This document shows, piece by piece, positions 1 to 8,280 of a DNA stretch of 64,000 nucleotides; position 1 is the first letter of the stretch; every line of letters begins with the position of its first letter. The notes under the pieces were generated by a model that saw nothing but the letters and a program-made list of their open reading frames with translations, had not been told where the DNA came from and made no database searches. Source of the stretch: Terrimonas sp964445775. GTDB taxonomy: Bacteria; Bacteroidota; Bacteroidia; Chitinophagales; Chitinophagaceae. The translations under genes were made by a program, and so were the position numbers. Location of the stretch: the NCBI GenBank assembly GCA_964445775.1, contig CAYUMH010000001.1, positions 127,923 to 191,922 on the forward strand, in the 5' to 3' direction.

Positions 1-27
1 GTTTTGGCCTGAGATTTTTTATTGGTA

Positions 28-1131
28 TTAATTTGCCAAAGCATATACGGCAAAACTGGCCAGCCAGTGTTCGCCGCCATAGTTGCCACCGGCCACATGC
101 GGCAGGGCGGTGCTTAAATGTTCGATAGCTGATTTGAATAAAAGACGTTTGCGTTTATCGCCTGCCGGTAATGCGCCGGCAATACCTTTCATGGCCCAGC
201 TGCGGCTGAAACATAAGCCGTCCAGGTGTACGATCTGGTAATCGGTACGGTCCGATACATGGGGCAATTGTGTGAGGTGTTGCAGGTCTTTATGACTGAT
301 AAAGGCGCTGAACCATTTATTAAATTCGACCGGGGTCAGTACACGACGCATCAGGTCGGCTTCCTCGAGAGATGGTGATAGAAAATCAGAACCATCCGGC
401 TCCCAGCGTGTTGGCGCTTCCTTATCTTTTAAAAATAATTTTTTAGCATGGGTAACAATACTGTTCTCAAAAGATTTGTTTTTGGCGGTGCGGGCATAGT
501 CTAAAGCAAATACCAGCCCGAAAGCTGTATTGGGATGCACACCGGTGCGGTTGGGGTAAGTTTGTTTGGGCATATAGGCCACCCAGAAATCAACGATTTT
601 TTGTGTTAATGGCTGTAGGGCGGCATGCCATTGTTTACCGTCGGCATCATTCCAGTTTAATAATTCTTCATCCAGCTTTAGTAACCAGGCCCAGCCATAG
701 GTACGCTCCCAGGTTTTGGACACAGGGCCGTCAAAGTATTTTACTTCGGTGGCAATGTTTTGTGTATTGATGGTTTGGTGAATGGCTTTGCGGATAGCAG
801 CTGCTTCCGGAAGGTTGGGAAATAGTTTAAGCAAACGTACCAGCATCCAATGGCCATGTACGCAGGAATGCCAGTCGAAACAACCATAAAAAGCAGGGTG
901 CAGTTGTTTGGGTGTTAATACATGATCGCTATCGCTTAAAGAAGTATGGCTGGTTTTATTGGGGTATTCCTGGTCAATACATTTTAAAGGCAGGGAGGCC
1001 AGCAGGCTGGCGCCTTCGGCCGTTAGTACAAAGCCGGTACTGTCTTTATTTACGTGAAAATAGTTTTGTGCGTTCAGGTGTATACTACCTGCCAGTACAG
1101 CGAACAGGCAAACGACGGTCATTTTTTTCAT
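28..1131 (-). CDS. DUF2891 family secreted protein
   Basis: 367 aa with an N-terminal signal peptide ending in LNAQ, so it is probably exported to the periplasm. The mature part carries the features I associate with DUF2891: a block FYGCFDWHSCVHGHWML at about residues 82-98 and YGWAWLLKLDEEL near 145. No enzymatic function is established for the family; the aromatic, helix-rich sequence suggests an alpha/alpha-toroid fold, which is inference. It is read leftward, and its stop lies 27 bases from the window edge. The gene upstream, ahpD, is separated by a hairpin terminator, so this is probably its own unit. Confidence 0.8.
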   Translation of the reverse strand: MKKMTVVCLFAVLAGSIHLNAQNYFHVNKDSTGFVLTAEGASLLASLPLKCIDQEYPNKTSHTSLSDSDHVLTPKQLHPAFYGCFDWHSCVHGHWMLVRLLKLFPNLPEAAAIRKAIHQTINTQNIATEVKYFDGPVSKTWERTYGWAWLLKLDEELLNWNDADGKQWHAALQPLTQKIVDFWVAYMPKQTYPNRTGVHPNTAFGLVFALDYARTAKNKSFENSIVTHAKKLFLKDKEAPTRWEPDGSDFLSPSLEEADLMRRVLTPVEFNKWFSAFISHKDLQHLTQLPHVSDRTDYQIVHLDGLCFSRSWAMKGIAGALPAGDKRKRLLFKSAIEHLSTALPHVAGGNYGGEHWLASFAVYALAN

Positions 1132-1144
1132 AGCGTAAATATAG

Positions 1145-1173
1145 GGATAAAAAAACCAGCCGTTTGGCTGGTT
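1145..1173 (-). terminator. Rho-independent terminator after ahpD
   Basis: Read on the minus strand: stem AACCAGC/GCTGGTT with a 6-base loop, followed by a run of T (the A run at 1149-1155 on the plus strand). It lies 26 bases beyond the ahpD stop. Confidence 0.75.
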
Positions 1174-1198
1174 CTATCGTTTTCTCATGTGGTGTATA

Positions 1199-1795
1199 CT
1201 AGGCTAAAACGGTGATCAGGCCTTTGATGATAGCGCCTGTTTTTACTGCTTCAAACACGCGGCTTTCACTGCTGCCGTGTTGTAATACCGATTGTTCATG
1301 TGAGGCTACGCACATTTCGCAACCGTTAATGGAGGAAACCACCAGGCTTAACAGTTCAAAAAACTCTTTGCCTAATACCGGGTTCATCATAATACTCATT
1401 TTGATGCCGGCGGGCATATTGTTATAACCATCTTTATTTAAAAAGTGGCGGAAACGGTAAAACACATTGTTTACATTCATTAAAGAGGTAGCAGCAATTA
1501 CTTCGGCCAGTTCGGCCTCGGTAGCGCCTTCTTCTTTGGCTATTTGTGTAAAGCTGGTTTTCAGCGGTTCGTATTTTTCATTTACGGCAACGGCCAATGC
1601 TAATAACACCGCTTCTTTTTTGCTAAGTTGTTGTGTGTTGTTGATGGCGTTGCTTACATTGATCTTCAGGTCTTTGATATAACGTGCTTCGGTATCCAGT
1701 AATAGTTGTGCACTATCAGAAGGCGTATAATCGGTAAGCTGCAGGTCATTTAGCAGGTTGCTGAAGGTTTCATTTTGTATAGCGGTTGTGCTCAT
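1199..1795 (-). CDS. ahpD: Alkyl hydroperoxidase AhpD
   Basis: 198 aa carboxymuconolactone-decarboxylase-fold protein. The redox site reads SINGCEMCVASHE (about residues 155-167), giving the Cys-x-x-Cys and following His of the AhpD peroxidase, and the MNVNNVFYRFRHFL block at about 100-113 matches the signature of true AhpD rather than the shorter AhpD-like proteins. In mycobacteria AhpD passes electrons to AhpC; here the gene sits next to and downstream of an ahpC of that same type, so the same partnership is likely. The start MSTTAI is the only sensible one. A paralogue of the shorter AhpD-like class is at 52742. Confidence 0.9.
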   Translation of the reverse strand: MSTTAIQNETFSNLLNDLQLTDYTPSDSAQLLLDTEARYIKDLKINVSNAINNTQQLSKKEAVLLALAVAVNEKYEPLKTSFTQIAKEEGATEAELAEVIAATSLMNVNNVFYRFRHFLNKDGYNNMPAGIKMSIMMNPVLGKEFFELLSLVVSSINGCEMCVASHEQSVLQHGSSESRVFEAVKTGAIIKGLITVLA

Positions 1796-1815
1796 ATAAA
1801 TTGCTGTTTAAAATG

Positions 1816-1845
1816 AAGGCAACCTGCTGTGAAACAGGTTGCCTT
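1816..1845 (-). terminator. Hairpin between ahpC and ahpD
   Basis: Perfect 11-bp stem AAGGCAACCTG/CAGGTTGCCTT with an 8-base loop, lying between the two convergently spaced peroxidase genes. The downstream T tract on the minus strand is short and broken, so it may attenuate rather than stop transcription into ahpD. Confidence 0.55.
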
Positions 1846-1868
1846 AACATATTATGTTGCGATAAAAA

Positions 1869-2438
1869 TTAATTAAGGCTTAACTGGGTAGTCAGGGTTT
1901 CTTCACCTTTTTTCCAGTTACAAGGACAAAGCTCATCGGTTTGTAATGCGTCTAACACACGGATCACTTCCTGTACATTACGGCCTACGCTCAGATCGTT
2001 TACATTAACCCAGCGTACAATGCCCTGCGGATCGATAATATAAGTAGCGCGGTAAGCGATTCTTTCTTCCGCATCTAAAATGCCTAACTCTTCGGCCAAT
2101 GATTTAGAGGTATCGGCCAGCATAGGAAATTTCAGGTCACGCAGATCAGCGTGATCTCTTCTCCAGGCGGCGTGTACAAACTCAGAGTCGGTAGAAGCGC
2201 CGATCAAAACCGCGTCACGGTCAGAAAACTCACCTGCTTTTTTGTTGAATTCTGCAATTTCGGTAGGGCATACGAACGTGAAATCTTTTGGCCACCAGAA
2301 CATTACTGTCCATTTGCCATCTTTTGATGCATACTCGTTGTTCAGCTCAATAAATTCTTTACCTTTTTCAATAGATACTACTGCCTTTTTGTTAAAAGCC
2401 GGGAACTGGCTACCTACGGACAATACTTTGTTGCTCAT
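1869..2438 (-). CDS. ahpC: Peroxiredoxin AhpC (mycobacterial type)
   Basis: About 189 aa from the start MSNKVLSVGS; an in-frame ATG 14 codons further upstream would add MPPIYCKQFKQSYS, which is not a peroxiredoxin N-terminus. The peroxidatic Cys is in FVCPTEIAEF (about residues 56-65), and the C-terminus reads LQTDELCPCNWKKG, the two-cysteine tail of AhpC proteins that work with AhpD. It reduces hydrogen peroxide and organic hydroperoxides in the cytoplasm. The adjacent ahpD supports a thioredoxin-independent reduction route. The upstream region (2439-2648) is AT-rich and carries a Bacteroidota-like -7 box. Confidence 0.92.
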   Translation of the reverse strand: MSNKVLSVGSQFPAFNKKAVVSIEKGKEFIELNNEYASKDGKWTVMFWWPKDFTFVCPTEIAEFNKKAGEFSDRDAVLIGASTDSEFVHAAWRRDHADLRDLKFPMLADTSKSLAEELGILDAEERIAYRATYIIDPQGIVRWVNVNDLSVGRNVQEVIRVLDALQTDELCPCNWKKGEETLTTQLSLN

Positions 2439-2514
2439 GCTATATGATTGTTTAAATTGTTTGCAATAAATGGGAGGCAAGCGGCTGAACCGTAAATGGT
2501 TATCGTTAGAGCTG

Positions 2515-2522
2515 CAAATATA
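2515..2522 (-). promoter_or_regulatory. Possible -7 box of ahpC promoter
   Basis: On the minus strand this reads TATATTTG, matching the Bacteroidota consensus TAnnTTTG, about 77 bases upstream of the ahpC start. No convincing -33 TTG was found at the usual distance, so this is tentative. Confidence 0.35.
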
Positions 2523-2597
2523 CAGCAGAGAGTAATAGAGGTTAATAATGAATTTCTATATTCAATAGATATTATCTATAAGTAAATATCAGTGCAT

Positions 2598-2633
2598 AAA
2601 AAGCGGCCGCCGGATATCCGGCGGCCGCTTTTT
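2598..2633 (-). terminator. Perfect palindromic terminator after fatty-acid hydroxylase
   Basis: An 18-bp arm inverted repeat (core GCGGCCGCCGGATATCCGGC) flanked by five A on one side and five T on the other. It lies 16 bases past the hydroxylase stop and could stop transcription from either direction. Confidence 0.85.
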
Positions 2634-2648
2634 ATTGATGGGAGAAAA

Positions 2649-3323
2649 TTATCTGGTTTCTTTTGGTTTAAACATCAGCGATTGTGATTTGCTTTTGTCT
2701 TCTTTTTCTTTTTTCAGATCGAACATGGTGCCGAATACATGGTCCCACATGGTAGAGCTAACACCAAAACCCAGCTCATCGTTTTTGTAGTGGTGTAAAT
2801 GGTGGTTACGCCAAAGTGCTTTCATCCATTTGTACGGCGGGTTCCAGGCATGAATAGCGTAGTGCATGGTGCCATACGATAAGTAGCCAAAAATAAAACC
2901 CGGGAAGAAAGAGAAAGTATAGCTACGTAAAAAAATGTACATGGTAAAGAAAATAACGGCGGCCAGTAAAATACTGGGTACCGGCGGCATAAATAAACGC
3001 TGCCTGTCGCGCGGGTATTCGTGGTGGTTACCATGAATGGTGTAGGTAAGTTTCTTGACAAATTTATTTTCACTGGCCCAATGGAAAATAAAGCGATGGG
3101 CTAAATATTCAAATAAGGTCCAGAACAACATAGCGCCAACGAAAATAGCGGCTACTTTGCCTACGCTGAAGCCAATGGTGTTATGACTATAATACAACAT
3201 GTACGCAATAACAGGGATATACATGCCCCAAATAACCAATGGATGCGTTTTTGTCAGCATTTCCAGGTAATCACTCTTAAATAAACGGGCCTGCCCCTTG
3301 TTATGTATCTTTTCCGTTTTCAT
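2649..3323 (-). CDS. Fatty-acid hydroxylase superfamily membrane protein
   Basis: 224 aa integral membrane di-iron oxygenase. The eight-histidine ligand set is visible: HRFIFH (about 76-81), HGNHHEYPRD (about 97-106), HYAIH (about 157) and HHLHHY (about 174-179), with about four membrane segments between. The short form and the HNxHHEYP-like box resemble the 2-hydroxylases of sphingolipid or fatty acyl chains (FA2H/Scs7 relatives), which would suit sphingolipid-containing Bacteroidota; the substrate is inferred. The related fold CrtZ occurs at 44843 but has a distinct motif set. The start lies 10 bases from the end of the GH9 gene, so the two may be cotranscribed. Confidence 0.85.
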   Translation of the reverse strand: MKTEKIHNKGQARLFKSDYLEMLTKTHPLVIWGMYIPVIAYMLYYSHNTIGFSVGKVAAIFVGAMLFWTLFEYLAHRFIFHWASENKFVKKLTYTIHGNHHEYPRDRQRLFMPPVPSILLAAVIFFTMYIFLRSYTFSFFPGFIFGYLSYGTMHYAIHAWNPPYKWMKALWRNHHLHHYKNDELGFGVSSTMWDHVFGTMFDLKKEKEDKSKSQSLMFKPKETR

Positions 3324-3333
3324 AATTCACTTT

Positions 3334-5841
3334 TCAGATTTTCTTATCTTCTGGCTTTAATAATTTATCAATAGTAACAAACCGGTATTGTTTGTTTTTT
3401 AAATGGTCAATCAGTTTGGGTAAAAGGGTGTAAAACTTTTCCTTACGCCTTGGGTCGGTACCAATATGTAATAATAAAATATAGCCGTTCAGGCCAGCCG
3501 GGGCTTCTTCAGCCTGTTTTATTATTGAATTATAAATGGCCTCATTACTGCGATAATTGGGCAATTCGGGCCAGGTATAATCGGCATTACTGATTGTTCC
3601 GGGTGTAAAATTAATCAATTGTAGGTTTAGTTTAGCGGTCCAGGCAGTTATTGTATCATTATACCACTCATAAGGCGGTAAGAAATAACTGCTTGCGGCG
3701 GTATTTATTCCCTTCTTTTTCATGGCATTATAGTTCTGTAAGAGGTCTGTTGTAAACTGTTTTTGAGTTATTAACAGGCTATCTCTTTTTTTCCAGTCGC
3801 AGTACAACAGGTGCGCATAGGAGTGTGCGCCCATATAATGTCCTGCTGAATTTAACTTTTTAACAACAGTTGTAAAGGCCGGTTGTTCATAAAAATGGCC
3901 GGTAAAAAAGAAAGAAGCTTTAATATTTTTTTGTGCGAGCGTGTTGGCAATAAAGTTGCCGCCATCGTTGTACTCATGCCCGGTAAAGACCAGGGCGATG
4001 GTTTTTTGGGTACTGTCGCCGCGGGTAATGGCCCCTTTTGCAATAGTTTGCCTGGCTGCCGCTGTGGTGTGTTGTGCGGCCAGCAGGTAAATAAGGGAGG
4101 CGGTACCGTCCATGGTAGGTTCGTTGGTACTGTAATCGCCATAATCGTCGTGGTAAACGGCCAGGTCGCTCTGAAAAGGAGCATAACTATCCTCATTGTA
4201 TAGTTTTATACCGATAAGGTTTTTGTAAATACTGGTATAAACGGGCCCATCTACCAGGCCTCCGTCAATAGGATATTTTTTAAGGTAGGTAAAGGCTGAA
4301 TGGGGGTCAACCGGGGTATCGCCATTTGCGGGCAGGCCATACACCATGCTGGTACCCCAGGGGTTGCAGCCAAATAACCAGTCAAAACAAGCCTGCTCCA
4401 GTTGTTCAAACTGCGTATCGCCGGTTAAACTGCGGTACCAGTAACATTGTATGGCAAATGCCGTAGTTAAGTTGTTACTGCACCAGATAAAGGGCACACC
4501 CCGGTTAAAAGCGTTGAGCGATGCTCTTTTAGCCACGGCCTGGATGCCTTGTTTATAAAAATTAATGATGGTTTTGTATTGCTGCAGCGAAACAGCGTCG
4601 GTACGGAGCTTTAATTTTTTTGCCAGCTCATAATGGCCCAGGTTAATAAAGGGGTACCACTGGTAATGTGCGGCCGTATCGGTGCTGAACCAAGGTGTCA
4701 ACGGCTCGGCCTGTGCGTATTCAAAAGCCGTTTGCAGGTTCTTTTCTTTATCCAGCTGATAGGCATACACACTGGCCAGTTCCATATCATCGGTCCAGTT
4801 ATCCTCGGCATAGATATAAGGCGATTTAACCGAAACGGTTTGTGTAACTCCTTTTTTAATATGTGCATAATCGTAAGCAGAAAAGAATTTGTCATGGAGC
4901 AGTTCAGCATAACCCGGTTGTTTTTTGGCAAATAAACCTGAGCCTAATGCAAAGGCACTGGCCATTTTGGCTGCGGTGGAGCTGGTGCCGGTGGTATTGT
5001 TCATGAATTTACCTCTTTGCTGCGGCTCGCCATTAATAAAATAAACCGGCCGCTGGAAACTTTTGCCATACTGGCTGTCCAAACCAGGTATACGCATGCT
5101 GATATGGTCCCGGTCATCGGCTACCTGGTTAAACATACGGTCCTTTTGCGGGTGTAGTTTTAATAACCAGTCCAGGCCCCATTTTGCTTCATCCAATACA
5201 TCGGCTATATTATTAGGACCGTCATCGCCATTGGCTGATTTTTTATCGGTGAAGGCTGCCGGGAAATCGCGGTAGGCCATTAACAGGTGGTAAGTGGCAT
5301 TGGCCGTGGTAGTGGCATATTGCAAATAGTCACTGGCATCGTGCCAGCCGCCGGTAGCGTCTACAAAACTACTGTCCGCTATACCGGCCGATTGCCCGTA
5401 GAGGGCATACCCGTCCTGTGTATGACAGCTGTCTTTTAAAAAAGGATTGTAACCGCAGCGTTGCTGTCGCATATAACGCAGGCCAAAGTCGGCAGTACCG
5501 GCATATACCCCGTTCCCTATTTTAAAAACCGGTGATTCGGCATTGCCGGCTTTTATTTTATAATTGCCGGGTATGGTTAGTGCAGAAAAATCGAGCTGTG
5601 CTGTTTGGGTAAAGGGGCCGTAAGCGCCAAACTGTTTAATACCTTTTATGGTGAAGACCACTTTATTGTTATCGGCATTGATGACCTGCCCGGTACTGAC
5701 GGTGGTATTTGTTTTACTGCACCAGACCGCTATTTTAGGCGCGGAAGTTTTATAACCTAACTGGTTAATGCGTATCCAGCTTTGCTGGGCCTGTACGGCC
5801 AGCAGGAGTAAACAGCAGCAGCCGGTCAATAATATTTTCAT
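3334..5841 (-). CDS. GH9 glycosidase fused to NodB-like deacetylase domain
   Basis: About 835 aa, starting at MKILLTG so that the signal peptide ends at AVQAQ; an ATG six codons upstream is less likely. After an Ig-like cellulase N-terminal domain (about 20-110) comes a GH9 catalytic domain with GGWHDASDY at about 165-173 (catalytic base region) and NEPTMDGTAS near 585 (acid region), as in endoglucanases. From about residue 620 to the end is a polysaccharide-deacetylase (NodB-like) domain: AHSYAHLLYCDW supplies the H-x-x-x-H zinc motif, but the usual TFDDG motif is replaced by FTGHEYNDGG. Predicted to be secreted and to act on beta-glucan or an acetylated polysaccharide. The activity of the second domain is uncertain because of the altered first motif. 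Confidence 0.88.
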   Translation of the reverse strand: MKILLTGCCCLLLLAVQAQQSWIRINQLGYKTSAPKIAVWCSKTNTTVSTGQVINADNNKVVFTIKGIKQFGAYGPFTQTAQLDFSALTIPGNYKIKAGNAESPVFKIGNGVYAGTADFGLRYMRQQRCGYNPFLKDSCHTQDGYALYGQSAGIADSSFVDATGGWHDASDYLQYATTTANATYHLLMAYRDFPAAFTDKKSANGDDGPNNIADVLDEAKWGLDWLLKLHPQKDRMFNQVADDRDHISMRIPGLDSQYGKSFQRPVYFINGEPQQRGKFMNNTTGTSSTAAKMASAFALGSGLFAKKQPGYAELLHDKFFSAYDYAHIKKGVTQTVSVKSPYIYAEDNWTDDMELASVYAYQLDKEKNLQTAFEYAQAEPLTPWFSTDTAAHYQWYPFINLGHYELAKKLKLRTDAVSLQQYKTIINFYKQGIQAVAKRASLNAFNRGVPFIWCSNNLTTAFAIQCYWYRSLTGDTQFEQLEQACFDWLFGCNPWGTSMVYGLPANGDTPVDPHSAFTYLKKYPIDGGLVDGPVYTSIYKNLIGIKLYNEDSYAPFQSDLAVYHDDYGDYSTNEPTMDGTASLIYLLAAQHTTAAARQTIAKGAITRGDSTQKTIALVFTGHEYNDGGNFIANTLAQKNIKASFFFTGHFYEQPAFTTVVKKLNSAGHYMGAHSYAHLLYCDWKKRDSLLITQKQFTTDLLQNYNAMKKKGINTAASSYFLPPYEWYNDTITAWTAKLNLQLINFTPGTISNADYTWPELPNYRSNEAIYNSIIKQAEEAPAGLNGYILLLHIGTDPRRKEKFYTLLPKLIDHLKNKQYRFVTIDKLLKPEDKKI

Positions 5842-5890
5842 ATGCTTTTGTTTTGGCACCGGTTAATGATGCCCATGATATGATGCCGGT

Positions 5891-7138
5891 TTATTTACCG
5901 GTTACTTTTTTCCAATCGTCCAATATGGGCTGGTGTTTGCGTTTCCTGTTCAATTCGTAGTTATAGATAATTTCACCCACCTCTTTAAAGAAAGGATAAC
6001 CGGTTTCGTTGTATTCGTATTTGTCATCGTTCAACACCCCATCTTTATTGGTATAGATATTTCCGCTGAGCATGAACTCAATATTGTTTTTAAAATCGAC
6101 GATATAACAGATATCGGTTAAAAAGCCATAGCTCCAGCCGGTTTTGTTGAAAGAACGGATATAGTCAGGCACCGGTGATTTTTTATCGCGGAAGAAAAAG
6201 AATTTGGTATAACTGTCGAAAAATTCTGTGGTATCGTATTTAGGATAATCACTTTCGGATGGAAGCATGCCCATGTATTGGTACAGGAACTGGTAGTCGG
6301 CTGTTGTTAAATTAAAGCGTTGTTTTTCTTTTACTGACCCGGGAAATAAAACGGATTGTAAAATTTGTTGCAGGTCGGCCAATGGTGCATTGTTATGCGT
6401 GGTAAAATCCATGGGGCTGTTCACCAGCTTATCATTACGATCGTAATGGGCGTTACCGATAAAACGTGGTGTACTGAAATCAAATTTGAATTGACTATAA
6501 ACTTCTGGTTGCTGATAGATTAATTGCTGCCCGTTGTAAAAGCGGATGGGGTTGGTGTATTTATTCTCCTCTTCAGTCATGCGTACAAAGCGACGGGTGA
6601 TCTGCATGGTATTGTAACCCATTTGCTGCAGGCGTTCATTGATGGTTTGCTGCCCGATGAATTCATACAAGCGGTTATAGGCATCGTTATCGCTGACCAG
6701 GAATATTTTTTTGATATAGTGTGCAATGGAAGGCTTGCCGTTTTTTGCGGTGGGGTCTGTCGTTACCGCTGTCTGAGGAGGCCTGGCACTATCGGTGAGC
6801 ATATCACTGTAACTGTTTAAGCCCGCAATTTGCAGGTTATTCAGCTTTTCCAGGGCTAAAAAAGCCAGTGGCATTTTAACCGTGGAGGCAGGATTGAAAT
6901 AACGGTCCTTATCAACATTCAGGTAAAAATGTTTGAAAGACGGTTTATTGTTTTTATCACGGTTTATTTGTGTGTAGATCAACTGGTAACGGAAAGTGTC
7001 CGGCTGTTGCAGTATACCCAGTAAAGCCGGTGAAGCATGTTGGTATAAATATTTTTTTAACCAGGGGCTAATATTGGTCTGAGCCTGTGTGAGCATAGCG
7101 CTAATCGTTATAATACATAAAAATATTATCCGTAACAT
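5891..7138 (-). CDS. Class A beta-lactamase-like serine hydrolase
   Basis: 415 aa with a signal peptide (cleavage near AQTN). The three serine-hydrolase motifs are present in order: S-x-x-K in PASTVKMP (about 81-88), SDN in VSDNDAYN (about 148) and KTG in FNKTGWSYG (about 334). This is the penicillin-binding/beta-lactamase fold, but the protein is over 100 residues longer than classical class A lactamases (about 290 aa), with insertions between SDN and KTG. A cell-wall or ester hydrolase role is as likely as drug resistance. It stands 49 bases upstream of the GH9 gene on the same strand. Confidence 0.82.
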   Translation of the reverse strand: MLRIIFLCIITISAMLTQAQTNISPWLKKYLYQHASPALLGILQQPDTFRYQLIYTQINRDKNNKPSFKHFYLNVDKDRYFNPASTVKMPLAFLALEKLNNLQIAGLNSYSDMLTDSARPPQTAVTTDPTAKNGKPSIAHYIKKIFLVSDNDAYNRLYEFIGQQTINERLQQMGYNTMQITRRFVRMTEEENKYTNPIRFYNGQQLIYQQPEVYSQFKFDFSTPRFIGNAHYDRNDKLVNSPMDFTTHNNAPLADLQQILQSVLFPGSVKEKQRFNLTTADYQFLYQYMGMLPSESDYPKYDTTEFFDSYTKFFFFRDKKSPVPDYIRSFNKTGWSYGFLTDICYIVDFKNNIEFMLSGNIYTNKDGVLNDDKYEYNETGYPFFKEVGEIIYNYELNRKRKHQPILDDWKKVTGK

Positions 7139-7215
7139 GTTGTTAAGTTACAACTTAACACAAAATAAAAGCCTGCGTTTATTTGCGGCACAATTTTTTT
7201 GCCTTACTTTACCAA

Positions 7216-8256
7216 ATGTTGTTTTGTATAAAAAAATGGACAGGAGCTGTTTTGTTATTTGCCTGCTCTTTAACGGGCATGGCACAAAAAAAGAAGGTTG
7301 ACTTTGACAGCAGTTATTATGAAACCTATCCTAAATTGATCACCGGCCGTGTATTTTTTTCGGGTAAATACACGCATGTAAATATACAGGGCAACCAGGG
7401 CGTAAGGCCACTTAAATACCGTCCAAACGGCGCATTGAACCTGGGTGTAGGCGTTTCTTACGGCCCCATTACTTTAAATGCCAGTTTCCCTTTATCTTTT
7501 ATTAATCCGGATAATGATGTAAAAGGCAAAACCCGTTCGCTGGACCTGCAAACGCATATTTATACCCGTAAATGGATGGTGGACCTGCTGGGGCAGTTTT
7601 ATGGAGGCTTTTATTTGCGTCCTAAAGGATATGGCAATGACGACCCGCTGGCATTTTACCAGCGCCCGGATATTAAAGTACGTAAGCTGGGCTTTAGTGC
7701 TTTTAATATATTAAACTATGACCGGTTTTCTTATAAAGCGGCATTCCTGCAAAATGAATGGCAGAAAAAATCGGCGGGTACTTTTTTAGTAGGGGCCGAA
7801 GTGTATTATGGCCTGGTGAAGGCCGACAGTTCCCTGGTACCGGAAGCGTTGTTTAATTTTTACCCGCAGCAGCATATTGCGAAATCCAGTTTTTTCTCAT
7901 TAGGTCCGGGCGCGGGTTATGCTTATACTTTTGTGTATAAGGAGCATTTTTTTGCAACGGCTTCATCGACTATTAATACCAATATTAATTTTGTAAAAGA
8001 GAAGAAAGAGGATGGTACTACGGTTTCCAAAACCACCTTCAGTCCCAATTTATTTTTCCGCACCGTTATTGGTTATAACAATGATAAATGGTCGGCTTCT
8101 TTGTCCTGGTTAGCAAACCGGGTTACAGCGCCGGGTGTGGTATCGTCAAGAGACTATGTATTCAGCACGGGTAATTACCGCATCACGTTTGCCAAAAGAT
8201 TTCCGCCAAAAGGATTGTTGAAGAAAAGGATACGTGAGGTAGAAGAGCGTTTTTAA
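7216..8256 (+). CDS. DUF4421 outer-membrane-type protein
   Basis: About 346 aa. I chose ATG at 7216 (MLFCIKKWTG), which gives a clean signal peptide ending at GMAQ; a TTG 11 codons upstream is possible but would add a non-signal-like stretch. The mature protein is made of alternating short strands rich in Tyr, Phe and Gly, e.g. FFSGKYTHVNIQG and LGVGVSYGP, as in outer-membrane beta-barrels, and has the layout of DUF4421. Function is unknown. It is divergent from the serine hydrolase, and the two share a 77-base intergenic region. Confidence 0.75.
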   Translation: MLFCIKKWTGAVLLFACSLTGMAQKKKVDFDSSYYETYPKLITGRVFFSGKYTHVNIQGNQGVRPLKYRPNGALNLGVGVSYGPITLNASFPLSFINPDNDVKGKTRSLDLQTHIYTRKWMVDLLGQFYGGFYLRPKGYGNDDPLAFYQRPDIKVRKLGFSAFNILNYDRFSYKAAFLQNEWQKKSAGTFLVGAEVYYGLVKADSSLVPEALFNFYPQQHIAKSSFFSLGPGAGYAYTFVYKEHFFATASSTINTNINFVKEKKEDGTTVSKTTFSPNLFFRTVIGYNNDKWSASLSWLANRVTAPGVVSSRDYVFSTGNYRITFAKRFPPKGLLKKRIREVEERF

Positions 8257-8280
8257 ACCTGAGGCTTCTCTTTTCATAAG

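Noticed and set aside
3852..4203. Overlapping frames on both strands inside the GH9 gene
   Set aside because: Shadows of the GH9-NodB coding sequence.
7183..7215. TTG start 11 codons upstream of the DUF4421 gene
   Set aside because: The ATG at 7216 gives a better signal peptide.
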